Below, piece after piece: positions 42,361 through 50,420 of a stretch of DNA of 64,000 bases. Each line of letters opens with the position of its first letter. Within the stretch, counting starts at the first letter, position 1. Position numbers and translations under genes: made by a program. A model generated the notes under the pieces. That model had not been told where the DNA came from and ran no database searches. It saw only the letters and a list, made by a program, of their open reading frames with translations. This DNA comes from Streptomyces sp. NBC_01317 (GTDB taxonomy: Bacteria; Actinomycetota; Actinomycetes; Streptomycetales; Streptomycetaceae). Where the stretch lies: contig NZ_CP108393.1 in NCBI RefSeq assembly GCF_035961655.1, positions 1,922,001-1,986,000 of the forward strand. Direction: 5' to 3'.

Positions 42361-44890
42361 GTGGCGCGGCCGCCAGCTCTATCCCGCTGATCTCCAGGCG
42401 CGTCTTTCCTTCCGTACAGACCAGGAAGGGCACGTCGACGTGAGCGAAGTCGACTCCGGCGTCGGCCAGTTCGGACAGGGGTACGGAGATCCGTGTCCAC
42501 TCCCCGGCGGGCAGCGCGGTCAGCCGGCCGGAGATGTCGAGTGCGGGCTGCCGCGGATAGTCGTTGTGGCAGGCCAGGTGGAACGGATCGGTCGGCGGCT
42601 CGACCACCCGCACGTCGAACGACAGCGTGCCGTCCCGCGCCACCAGATCCCGCAGGTCGGCCGGCCGGCCTCCGTGGGCCTGCGCGTACACGAACGTCCT
42701 GGTGCCCTTGAAGGTCAGGGACACCCCGTCCCGCCCGCCCGGCGTCCCGACCGGCTCGGTCGTGATGAAGACGGTCTCGTGCCGGCCGTCCGAGGGGATC
42801 GGCTGGGGCCCGTTGGCGGTGGCGCTGACCTCGAAGAGGTACGCGGGGTCGCCGGGCCCGACCACCAGTGTGTCGCCGGTGAACCGTTCGGCCGGCGGGG
42901 CGTCGTCGTCCTCGTCCAGCGGCAGCGGGTACGGCCCCGGACCGTCCGTCGCGGCCGGGCCGCGCAGGGTCAGCCCCGACCCGTACGCGAAGAGCGGCGC
43001 GTGCTTGCCGACCGGCTCCTCCTCGCCGGGCGGCACCTGGTAGTCCGGGATGTGGGGCGGGACGCGGTGCGAGGTCGTCGTACGCCGGCCGCGCGGCCAG
43101 CTGAAACTCAACCGCCCCTGGAAGTCGTACGGTTGCTCTCCCTCAGCGGCGGCGAAGAGAAGGTCGGTGATGCCCTGCGCGGCGGGTCCGGGAAGCCAGG
43201 CCGCAACAAACGCGTCGGAGAGGTTGATCTCCTCCGTCACGTAGAGCGGACGGCCGCTGAACAGGACCGTGACCACCGTCGCGCCCGCTGCGCGCAGTTC
43301 GCGCAGGATCTCCAGGTCGCGGGCGTAGGACGGCTTGAGCGCGGCGTACTCGACGGTGTGCCACGGGCTGATGGACCCGAGCATCTCCGCGTAGGTGTCC
43401 TCGCCGATGCCGACCACGACGACGTCGTGCTCGGACACGTCGGCGTGTTCCAGGAGGGGGTCGACCGTGCACCGGCCGTCGCCGACGACCTCCGCGACGG
43501 CGCCCGCCAGCGTGGCCCCGCCCGGGAAGTCGTCCAGTGTGACGTCGTCGCCCTGCCAGGTGACGGTGAAGCCGCCCGTCTGCTTCGTGATGGCGTCGGC
43601 GGCGCTGCCGGTGACCAGGACCCTCGCGGTCCTGGCGAGGGGCAGCACGTCGCTCTCGTGCTTGAGCAGCACGAGCGACTTCCGTACGGACTCGCGGGCC
43701 AGCGCCCGGTGTTCGGCGGCGCCGAGGATCTCCTCCCGACCGGCCAGCGACCGGTCCTGGGGCCTGGGCTTGTCCCACAGGCCGGCCCTCATCTTGACCC
43801 GCAGGACGCGCAGGACGGCGTCGTCGATGCGGGACATCGGGATGTCGCCGGAGTTCACGCGCGCCAGCGCGTCGCGGTGGACGGCCTGCCACTTATCGCG
43901 GGAAGAGATCATGAGGATGTCGACCCCGGCCTTGATCACGTTCCCGGCGTCGCCCTGGGTGCAGCCCTCGACGTAGGGGTGGGCGTCCCAGTCGCCGACG
44001 ACGATGCCGTCGAACCCGAGCGCGTTCTTGAGGACGTCGGTGATCAGGTAGGCGCTGCCGTGGGCGCGCTCCTCGGAGCGGTCCTCGCTCTCCCACCCGC
44101 TGTAGGAGACCATCACGGACTGGGAGCCGGCCTCGATGCCGGAGAAGAATCCCATGGCGTGGATGTTGCGCAGGAGGTCCTCGCTGCACCGCGCGATGCC
44201 CCGGTCTTCGCCCCCGAAGGTGCCGCCGTCGCCCACCCAGTGCTTGACGCAGGAGATGACCCGGGAGTCGGTACGCAACCCCTCGGCGTCGCCCTGGAGG
44301 CCTTCGACCATCGCACGCGCGTAGACATGCACGATCTCGGGGTCTTCGGAATAGCCCTCGTAGCAGCGGCCCCAGCGCAGGTCCCTCGGGGTGGCGACCG
44401 TCGGGGCGAAGGTCCAGTCGATGCCGGTGGCGGCGATCTCGCGCGCGGTGACCGCGCCGACGCGCCGGATCAGGTCCGCGTCGTGTGCCGCGCCGAGACC
44501 GATGTTGTGGGGGAAGATCGTCGCCCCGTGCACGTTGTTGTGGCCGTGCACCGCGTCGCTCGCCCACATGAAGGGGATGGTGAACGGCCGGTCCTTGTAC
44601 GCCTCTTGCGCGGCCTCCCAGAAGCCGCCGACCGTCTCGGCCCAGGCCGCGGCCCCCGCCCGCCGGTCTCCGCCCGGCCAGCGCCCCGCGCCGTTCAGCG
44701 CCGAGCCGATCCGGTACGTCCGTACGTCGTCCGCGGTCAGCTCGACCAGGTCGGGCTGGATCATCTGCCCGATCTTCTCCTCGACCGTCATGCGCGCGAG
44801 GATGCCGCGGATGGCCTGTTCGAGCGCCGGGTCGGGAGCGATGTCGGACCGTAACGACGGCCACGCCGGGAGATGTGTCAACTGGTTCAC
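42350..44890 (-). CDS. GH3 exo-beta-glucanase/beta-glucosidase with C-terminal carbohydrate-binding-like domain
   Basis: The 846-residue protein has the two-domain GH3 core. The barrel has EKIGQMIQPD and ASDAVHGHNNV, plus ATGIDWTFAPTVATPRDLRWGRCYEGYSEDP. The nucleophile Asp lies in IVVGDWDAHPYVEG (about 300). A second alpha/beta domain has VVVGIGEDTYAE. About 200 residues at the C-terminus form a jelly-roll-like domain as in marine ExoP-type exo-1,3/1,4-beta-glucanases. There is no signal peptide, so intracellular turnover of imported oligosaccharides is likely. Codon 13 (44852-44854) is TTA, suggesting bldA control. It follows the GH3 gene at 45142 in the same direction, separated by a terminator and its own promoter region. 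Confidence 0.88.
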   Translation of the reverse strand: MNQLTHLPAWPSLRSDIAPDPALEQAIRGILARMTVEEKIGQMIQPDLVELTADDVRTYRIGSALNGAGRWPGGDRRAGAAAWAETVGGFWEAAQEAYKDRPFTIPFMWASDAVHGHNNVHGATIFPHNIGLGAAHDADLIRRVGAVTAREIAATGIDWTFAPTVATPRDLRWGRCYEGYSEDPEIVHVYARAMVEGLQGDAEGLRTDSRVISCVKHWVGDGGTFGGEDRGIARCSEDLLRNIHAMGFFSGIEAGSQSVMVSYSGWESEDRSEERAHGSAYLITDVLKNALGFDGIVVGDWDAHPYVEGCTQGDAGNVIKAGVDILMISSRDKWQAVHRDALARVNSGDIPMSRIDDAVLRVLRVKMRAGLWDKPRPQDRSLAGREEILGAAEHRALARESVRKSLVLLKHESDVLPLARTARVLVTGSAADAITKQTGGFTVTWQGDDVTLDDFPGGATLAGAVAEVVGDGRCTVDPLLEHADVSEHDVVVVGIGEDTYAEMLGSISPWHTVEYAALKPSYARDLEILRELRAAGATVVTVLFSGRPLYVTEEINLSDAFVAAWLPGPAAQGITDLLFAAAEGEQPYDFQGRLSFSWPRGRRTTTSHRVPPHIPDYQVPPGEEEPVGKHAPLFAYGSGLTLRGPAATDGPGPYPLPLDEDDDAPPAERFTGDTLVVGPGDPAYLFEVSATANGPQPIPSDGRHETVFITTEPVGTPGGRDGVSLTFKGTRTFVYAQAHGGRPADLRDLVARDGTLSFDVRVVEPPTDPFHLACHNDYPRQPALDISGRLTALPAGEWTRISVPLSELADAGVDFAHVDVPFLVCTEGKTRLEISGIELAAAPRNA

Positions 44891-45000
44891 GTACTTCTCC
44901 TAAACGTGCGGAAACGCCGTGCGATACCGGGGGCCGCCCGACAGATCGCGGTCCTCGTCGACCGACTCGGGCTCGACGCGGATGACCCTCGCATTCGACT

Positions 45001-45044
45001 GATGCCTTGTCAATCTTGTTTGTACAAAGCTCATTTGAGGCATC
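45001..45044 (-). promoter_or_regulatory. Palindromic promoter region of the GH3 gene
   Basis: The AT-rich gap 44891-45101 holds TTTGTACAAA (45019-45028), a 10-bp palindrome, flanked by GATGCC (45001) and GGCATC (45039). This nested symmetry looks like an operator over a promoter. It does not resemble the TGGGAGCGCTCCCA box of CebR-type LacI repressors, so the cognate regulator is unknown. Confidence 0.45.
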
Positions 45045-45101
45045 CACGGCGTTCACCACCGCTCTGACCTGCGGCGGAGCACCGGGCACGCCAAATCGGC
45101 G

Positions 45102-45129
45102 GCCCCCTTCCCGGCGCCGGGAAGGGGGC
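45102..45129 (-). terminator. 28-bp perfect palindromic terminator
   Basis: GCCCCCTTCCCGGC (45102-45115) is directly followed by its reverse complement (45116-45129). It sits just past the stop of the GH3 gene at 45142 and insulates the two GH3 genes from one another. Confidence 0.8.
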
Positions 45130-45141
45130 TGCCGGCACGTC

Positions 45142-47445
45142 TCAGCCCACGGTGAAGCCCGCCCGGAGCAGCGCCTCCTCACGGGAGGAGGGGCCGACGA
45201 GCAGCTCGAAGGCGCCCGGTTCGACGATGCGGTCTCCTCCGGCGTCCACGAGCGTGCACGCGGAGACGGGCAGCTCGATGAAGACCTCGCGCGACTCGCC
45301 CGGTGCGAGAGAAACCTGCTGGTACGCCTTCAGCTCCTTCTCCGCCCAGGTGACGGACGTGACGGTGTCGCTGACGTACACCTGGACGGTCTCCAGCGCG
45401 GGACGGCTGCCCGTGTTGGTCACCACGACACGCGCGCGCACCGCGTCGGCCGCCCCGAGGGTGGTCGTGAGCACCTTGAGGTCCGAGTACTCGACGGTCG
45501 TGTAGCCGAGGCCCTCGCCGAACACGAACGCCGGGCTCTGGGTGAGGTCGGCGTACCGGCTGCCGTGCTGGCCGCGTACCTGGTTGTAGTACGTCGGCTG
45601 CTGGCCGGCGTGCCGGGCGAAGGAAATCGGCAGGCGCCCCGAGGGCTCGACCAGGCCGAGGAGCACCTCGGCCACGGCGCGGCCCCCGAGCATGCCCGGG
45701 TTGAAGGCGTGCAGGATCGCCGCCGCGCCCAGCGCGGACGGCGGCAGGACGAGCGGCTTCGAGCTGATCACCACGACGACGAGCGGTTTGCCGGTGTCGG
45801 CGAGCGCGTCGAGCAACGCGACCTGTCCGCCGATGAGTTCGAGGGTCGCGGTCGACCGTCCCTCGCCGACCAGCTCGATCCGGTCCCCCACCACCGCGAC
45901 GACGTAGTCGGCGGCCTCGGCCGCGGCGACGGCCTCGGCGATCAGGGCGTCGTCCGGCTCGACGGGGACCACGACGTGCGGCCGGGGCTGCCCATCGGGG
46001 AAGTACTCCCCCTCGGGGTCGGGGCCGACGGTGACGATGTCGGCGCCGCGCGCGTACGACACGGTCCAGTCGGCGGGCACGTGCTCACGGAACCCGTCCA
46101 GGACGGTACGGATCATGTCGCGCGGCTGGCCGTCCGGCAGCCAGTCGGCCTGGCCCGACGACCCTGCCCAGTCGCCGAGTTGGGTCTGCGCGTCGTCGGC
46201 GTTGGGCCCGACGACGGCGACCGTACGGGGCGCGGCGCCGGGGGCGGCGACGGCGCGGCCCTCCTCGCCGGCCTCGAACCCGCCGGCGAGCGGGAGGGTG
46301 CCGTCGTTGGTGAGCAGGACGAGCGAGCGCCGGGCGGCTTCCAGGTTCAGCTCGGCGTGCCCGGCGCTGCCGATGATCTCGGCCTGCCGGGCGGCGTCGG
46401 GGCGCCGGGGGTTCTCGAAGAGCCCCAGCTCGAACTTGAGCGTCAGGACACGGCGTACGGCCGCGTCGATCTCCGCCTCCTGGAGCGTGCCGGCCGCGAC
46501 CGCGTCCTGCGCGCCCTGGAAGAACTGGGGTGTGGTCATCACCACGTCGTTGCCCGCGCGGACCGCCGCGGCGGCGGCCTGCGCGTGGTCGGCGTACACC
46601 TGCTGCTCCCACACCATGCGGCCGACGTTGTCCCAGTCGGTCACCAGCGTGCCGGTGTAGCCCCACTCGCCGCGCAGGACGTCGTTGAGCAGCCAGTCGT
46701 TGACCGTGATCGGCACGCCGTCCATGGACTGGTAGCCGAGCATGAACGTACGGCAGCCCTCGCGGGCGACCCGCTCGAACGGGGGCAGGAACCACGAGCG
46801 CAGCTTGCGCCGCGAGATGTCCGCCTCGCTGGCGTCCCGGCCGCCCTGGGTCTCGGAGTAGCCCGCGAAGTGCTTGGCGCAGGCCAGGATCGCCGTCGTG
46901 TCGGACAGCCCGTCGCCCTGGTAGCCGCGGACCATCGCGGAGGCCAACTCGCCGATGAGGAAGGGGTCTTCGCCGAACGTCTCGCTCACGCGGCCCCAGC
47001 GCAGGTCGCGGGTGATGCACAGCACCGGCGAGAAGGTCCAGTGGACGCCGGTCGCCGCGACCTCGACGGCCGTGGCCCTGGCGATGCGCTCCACGAGGTC
47101 GGGGTCCCAGGTCGCGGCCATGCCGAGCTGCGTGGGGTAGATCGTGGCGCCCTCCCAGAAGGAGTGCCCGTGGATGCAGTCCTCCGCGACGAGCAGCGGG
47201 ATGCCCAGGCGCGTCCGGTCGGTCAGCTCGGCCGCTTCGAGGACGCGCTCGGGCGAGGCGTGGAGGATCGACCCGGCGTACATGTCCTCGATGAGGCCCC
47301 GTACCCCGTCCTTGGCGTTCAACTGGAGCATCTGACCGACCTTCTCGGGCAGGGTCATACGACCGACGAGGTCGTCGACCCGTTCCGCGACGGGCAGTCC
47401 GGGGTCGAGGTAGGGCGGCAAGGAGCCCACAGCAGTTCCTTTCAC
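45142..47445 (-). CDS. GH3 beta-glucosidase (BglX-like)
   Basis: The 767-residue protein has the GH3 barrel: EKVGQMLQLNAKDG and VAEDCIHGHSFWEGATIYP, followed by ATGVHWTFSPVL and WGRVSETFGEDPFL. AKHFAGYSETQGGRD is also present. The nucleophile Asp is in LVTDWDNV (about 274). The second domain has VVAVVGDRIELVGE, and a C-terminal fibronectin-III-like domain has VTNTGSRPALETVQVYVSD. It has no signal peptide. It is divergent from a TetR gene with a 22-bp imperfect palindrome between. It likely cleaves beta-linked gluco-oligosaccharides inside the cell. Confidence 0.92.
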   Translation of the reverse strand: MKGTAVGSLPPYLDPGLPVAERVDDLVGRMTLPEKVGQMLQLNAKDGVRGLIEDMYAGSILHASPERVLEAAELTDRTRLGIPLLVAEDCIHGHSFWEGATIYPTQLGMAATWDPDLVERIARATAVEVAATGVHWTFSPVLCITRDLRWGRVSETFGEDPFLIGELASAMVRGYQGDGLSDTTAILACAKHFAGYSETQGGRDASEADISRRKLRSWFLPPFERVAREGCRTFMLGYQSMDGVPITVNDWLLNDVLRGEWGYTGTLVTDWDNVGRMVWEQQVYADHAQAAAAAVRAGNDVVMTTPQFFQGAQDAVAAGTLQEAEIDAAVRRVLTLKFELGLFENPRRPDAARQAEIIGSAGHAELNLEAARRSLVLLTNDGTLPLAGGFEAGEEGRAVAAPGAAPRTVAVVGPNADDAQTQLGDWAGSSGQADWLPDGQPRDMIRTVLDGFREHVPADWTVSYARGADIVTVGPDPEGEYFPDGQPRPHVVVPVEPDDALIAEAVAAAEAADYVVAVVGDRIELVGEGRSTATLELIGGQVALLDALADTGKPLVVVVISSKPLVLPPSALGAAAILHAFNPGMLGGRAVAEVLLGLVEPSGRLPISFARHAGQQPTYYNQVRGQHGSRYADLTQSPAFVFGEGLGYTTVEYSDLKVLTTTLGAADAVRARVVVTNTGSRPALETVQVYVSDTVTSVTWAEKELKAYQQVSLAPGESREVFIELPVSACTLVDAGGDRIVEPGAFELLVGPSSREEALLRAGFTVG

Positions 47446-47672
47446 AACGTCGAATGTGTGTGTCGAGCGGACACCCGGACGCGGCGGAGGCGGTTCCGCT
47501 TCACGTCGGGTCCGCGGCGGAAGGACCCGGTGGGGGAGCCCCGCGACGTCGGTGGTCGTCGTCCTTCTCCGGTCACCGGGTCAGGCGTGGGGCAGACCGC
47601 GGTCGTGGTCATGGTCGGTGGTCTCCCGGGTCGGAACGGCTTGCTCAGGCCACTCCGACTCACGGTAGCCCA

Positions 47673-47694
47673 ATACCGACCTAGTGGTAAGTAT
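47673..47694. promoter_or_regulatory. Candidate TetR operator
   Basis: ATAC-N2-ACC-N4-GGT-N2-GTAT is a 22-bp imperfect palindrome. It lies 73 bp before the TetR start and 228 bp before the GH3 start, in the 322-bp divergent gap. Its ACCGAC-type half-site resembles common TetR-family operators. The rest of the gap shows no gene. Confidence 0.55.
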
Positions 47695-47767
47695 GTAGGT
47701 GTGCGAGCCTGCTCGGGGCTGTCCGGCCCGGGGCCGTCCGAGGGGACCTGACAGGGGAGAGTGACGA

Positions 47768-48385
47768 GTGACCGCCGAACCGCACCGTGGCCATGCCAAG
47801 GGCCGTGGCTACGCGAAGGGCCGCGCGAAGCGGCGCGAGATCATCGATCACGCCATGGCCCTGTTCGGTGAGGTCGGCTACCGCGGGGCCTCGCTGCGGG
47901 AGATCGCGTCGCGCTGCGGCATCTCGCACCCCGGCCTGCTGCACCACTTCCCCACCAAGGAGTCGCTCCTGTTCGCGGTGTTGGAGCACCGCGACGAAGT
48001 GGACGGCGAGTGGCTGGCGCTGGGCGGCGCGAAGGGGGTGGACCGGCTGCGCCGGCTCGCCGACCTGGCGGAGCTGAACGCCACACGCCGGGGCATCGTG
48101 GAACTCTTCTCGGTGGTCGCGGCGGAGGCGACCTCCCCCGAACACCCCGCGCACGCCTACTTCGTGGAGCGTTACCGCGACTCGGTCGCGTCCACGGCAC
48201 AGGCGTACGCCCAGGCGTCCGACGAGGGCGCCCTGCGCGCCGGCATCGCACCGGACGCGGCGGCGCAGCAGCTGATCGCCCTGATGGACGGGCTCCAGGT
48301 GCAGTGGCTGCTCAGCGGGTGCGCGACGGACATGGCGGGGGTGCTGCGAGCGCACCTGAGGACGCAGCTGACGGTGGCGCTGTAG
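47768..48385 (+). CDS. TetR-family transcriptional regulator
   Basis: The 205-residue protein starts at GTG 47768 with GGGGAGAG upstream. It has a basic N-terminal tail rich in Lys, Arg and Gly, then the TetR HTH: REIIDHAMALFGEVGYRGASLREIASRCGISHPGLLHHFPTKESLLFAVLE-type order at residues 22-70. The C-terminal ligand domain is TetR_C-like with LFSVVAAEATSPEHPAHAYF. Its close divergent neighbour is the GH3 gene. Repression of beta-glucosidase synthesis until a sugar ligand binds is the natural inference. Confidence 0.9.
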   Translation: MTAEPHRGHAKGRGYAKGRAKRREIIDHAMALFGEVGYRGASLREIASRCGISHPGLLHHFPTKESLLFAVLEHRDEVDGEWLALGGAKGVDRLRRLADLAELNATRRGIVELFSVVAAEATSPEHPAHAYFVERYRDSVASTAQAYAQASDEGALRAGIAPDAAAQQLIALMDGLQVQWLLSGCATDMAGVLRAHLRTQLTVAL

Positions 48386-48602
48386 AGAGTCTTTACGGTA
48401 CGGCGGCGGCCGGGGCGGCGGGCCCGAGTGAGTGCACCACCCGCTCCGCCGACGCGCTGTCGAAGGGGTGCCGGCCGGGGTCACCTCCGTCCCGGCTCAG
48501 GCGCCGAGGGGCCGGCTCGGGAATCACCGCGCCGGCGGGCACGTCAACACCCCACCCGTACAAGCGGATTACGGACGGTCCCCGGGCCTCGTCGCGAGGA
48601 GT

Positions 48603-49232
48603 TCACCAGGTGGTGAAGAGAAGGCCGACGAGCCGGCCGTCCTCGTCCGTCGCCTCGAACCCCGTCATGCTGATGCCGACGTACACCGGGAACGCCAGCA
48701 TGTTCGCGCCGGTCTCCGGATCGACAACATCGTTGGTCCAGTTGCCTCTTCCGGCGAGGGCATCGCCGGACAGCAACGCCTCCTCCGTCACACGGAGGAT
48801 CTCGCTCCTCCCGTCCCCCACGTGCGGCTGCGTCACACGGCTGGCGCGCTCGCTCCAGAGACACGCGTAGTTCTCGAACTCCGGCCCCCGGTCGTCGTAG
48901 CCGTCGTCCCAGCTCGCGCCGGCCAACTGCCCAGGTTCCGCGAGGGGTATGAAGAGCGTGGTCACGTAATACCGCAACCCGACCTCCCCGTCGTCCCACC
49001 CGACACTGCCCGCATAGACGGGATACGTCCCGTCGGGCACCCGGTGCGCACGCCCGCCGCCCTCGTTCTCGTACGCGGGGGTCGTCCACCGTACGATCCC
49101 GTCGACCACCACAAGATCCCCGGCCCGGTCGATCAGCGGGGGCGGCCCGGGCATGGAGTCGATCTTGGCCCCGGGCCAGGTGTCCCGGACAAATCCCGGC
49201 GCGAACGTATCCATCTCCATCTGCATGGTCAC
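48603..49232 (-). CDS. DUF4241-like protein
   Basis: The 209-residue protein starts at GTG 49232 (ATG 49226 is an alternative). It has VPDGTYPVYAGS followed by beta-rich segments, with acidic and Gly-rich loops and an internal WTNDVVDPETGANMLAFPVYVG stretch. The order 'DG-x-YPV' followed by strand segments resembles DUF4241 proteins, whose function is unknown. It has no signal peptide or membrane segment. It converges on the TetR gene across 217 bp in which no other gene is seen. Confidence 0.65.
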   Translation of the reverse strand: MTMQMEMDTFAPGFVRDTWPGAKIDSMPGPPPLIDRAGDLVVVDGIVRWTTPAYENEGGGRAHRVPDGTYPVYAGSVGWDDGEVGLRYYVTTLFIPLAEPGQLAGASWDDGYDDRGPEFENYACLWSERASRVTQPHVGDGRSEILRVTEEALLSGDALAGRGNWTNDVVDPETGANMLAFPVYVGISMTGFEATDEDGRLVGLLFTTW

Positions 49233-49895
49233 AACCTAGGGGTCTCTTGACGCGCCCGAAAAATCGGTGGAGCCTCCCGCCCGTCTTCCCTTACCGTGCT
49301 CCCACCCACAGTCACCCCGTCAAGGACGCCCTGTTGAACTCCAAGTGAGACATCCCGAGCGCTGATCCACCGAGCACGTCGCACGTATGCGGCGCGCTCC
49401 TTTTCGCTGCGGTCCTCTCACTGGAACTGGTGTATCACTGTGTCCCCATACCGGCTGTTCGCCGTGCCCACGCCCCTGCCCCTCCGTCTCCACCACTGCC
49501 CCAGGTGCACCCCCGGCCTCGCAGCCGATCCGCACCAAGCCCCGGTCACACCGACCCGCGACGTGCGCGGCCCGGTCCGGACCGACCGCCCGGCCTGGCA
49601 GTCGCCGTACGGCCCCCCACCCCACCGGGCCCACCGCGGCCGATGGGCGCCTGTACCGGTGTTGGCCAAGTCCCGGTCGGATGTACGGCGAGGACACCTG
49701 TGCGGCGGCCGGTGCGACTGATCGCCGAGGGTTCTCCGTCGGCCCTTGGGCGTGCGCCGTGTCTCCCGGGCGACGCGGTGTCGTGCGGCCACGCGGCGCT
49801 CACCGCGACGGGGATGCTCGACCGGAACGTCGTGGGTGGCCCCCCTGTGCGTGCCGGCGGAATCGGAACCGTACAAAGGGAGTTGCCTGCCCCGG
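49233..49895. other. Gene-poor stretch
   Basis: No ORF here has convincing codon pattern, ribosome site or family motif. The open frames are long only because of high GC. It may be worn-down sequence next to the broken DUF2199 gene. Confidence 0.5.
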
Positions 49896-50188
49896 TCAGG
49901 CGTCGTCGCCGGCGGGGTGCAGGACGGCCTCCGCGATGTCCCGTACGCGATCCCGCGTGATGCCGGTGCGCTGTTCGACGGCGAGAGGATGGTCGGTGGG
50001 TTCCAGCTCGATGGAGGGGCGCCGGCCCACCGGCCCGGTGTGGACGTGGGTCTTCAGATTGATGGTGGTGGGCGAGTAGAGGAAGAGCTCGGTGCTCAGC
50101 CACCCGAAGTACGGCTTCTCGCTCTCGCGCCCAAGGGTGTCCCACCTGTCCGCAGCACGAGCAGGTGAATCCGAGGTCGTTCGTCATG
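49896..50188 (-). pseudogene. Broken DUF2199-family gene
   Basis: The ATG at 50188 begins MTNDLGFTCSCCGQ, the start of DUF2199 proteins with the CSCCG zinc motif. About 45 bp later the reading must move to another frame to continue as DTLGRESEKPYFGWL, then LKTHVHTGPVG and LEPTDHPLAVEQRTGITRDR, a typical DUF2199 C-terminus ending at 49896. The central 60-70 residues are missing. An internal deletion joined the two ends out of frame, so no full protein can be made. Confidence 0.8.
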
Positions 50189-50420
50189 GGCGCGAGCCTG
50201 ACGATCAGCTCGGACAGTCCCGGGTGCGGCCGACCACCGACCCGTCCGTCCCTGCTTCCGCTTGTGGCATTCCGCCGATGGGCCGCACCCGTCAGGCGAA
50301 AACAATGCACGGGCCGGTGTCGGTGGTGTCGGCTAAAGTCGGCCCTCTCGTCCTCGGTCACGTATCGGTCAGATACCCGCGAGCCGGGGTCGAACCGCTT
50401 CGCCGGGGGATTGGGGCAGG

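Noticed and set aside
49320..49890. Several open frames of 90-270 codons on both strands
   Set aside because: Arg/Pro-rich translation in all frames, no ribosome sites and no motifs.
50380..50410. GGTTCGACCCC-like segment on the minus strand suggesting a tRNA T-arm
   Set aside because: The flanking bases do not form a T-stem or acceptor stem, and no anticodon arm is present.
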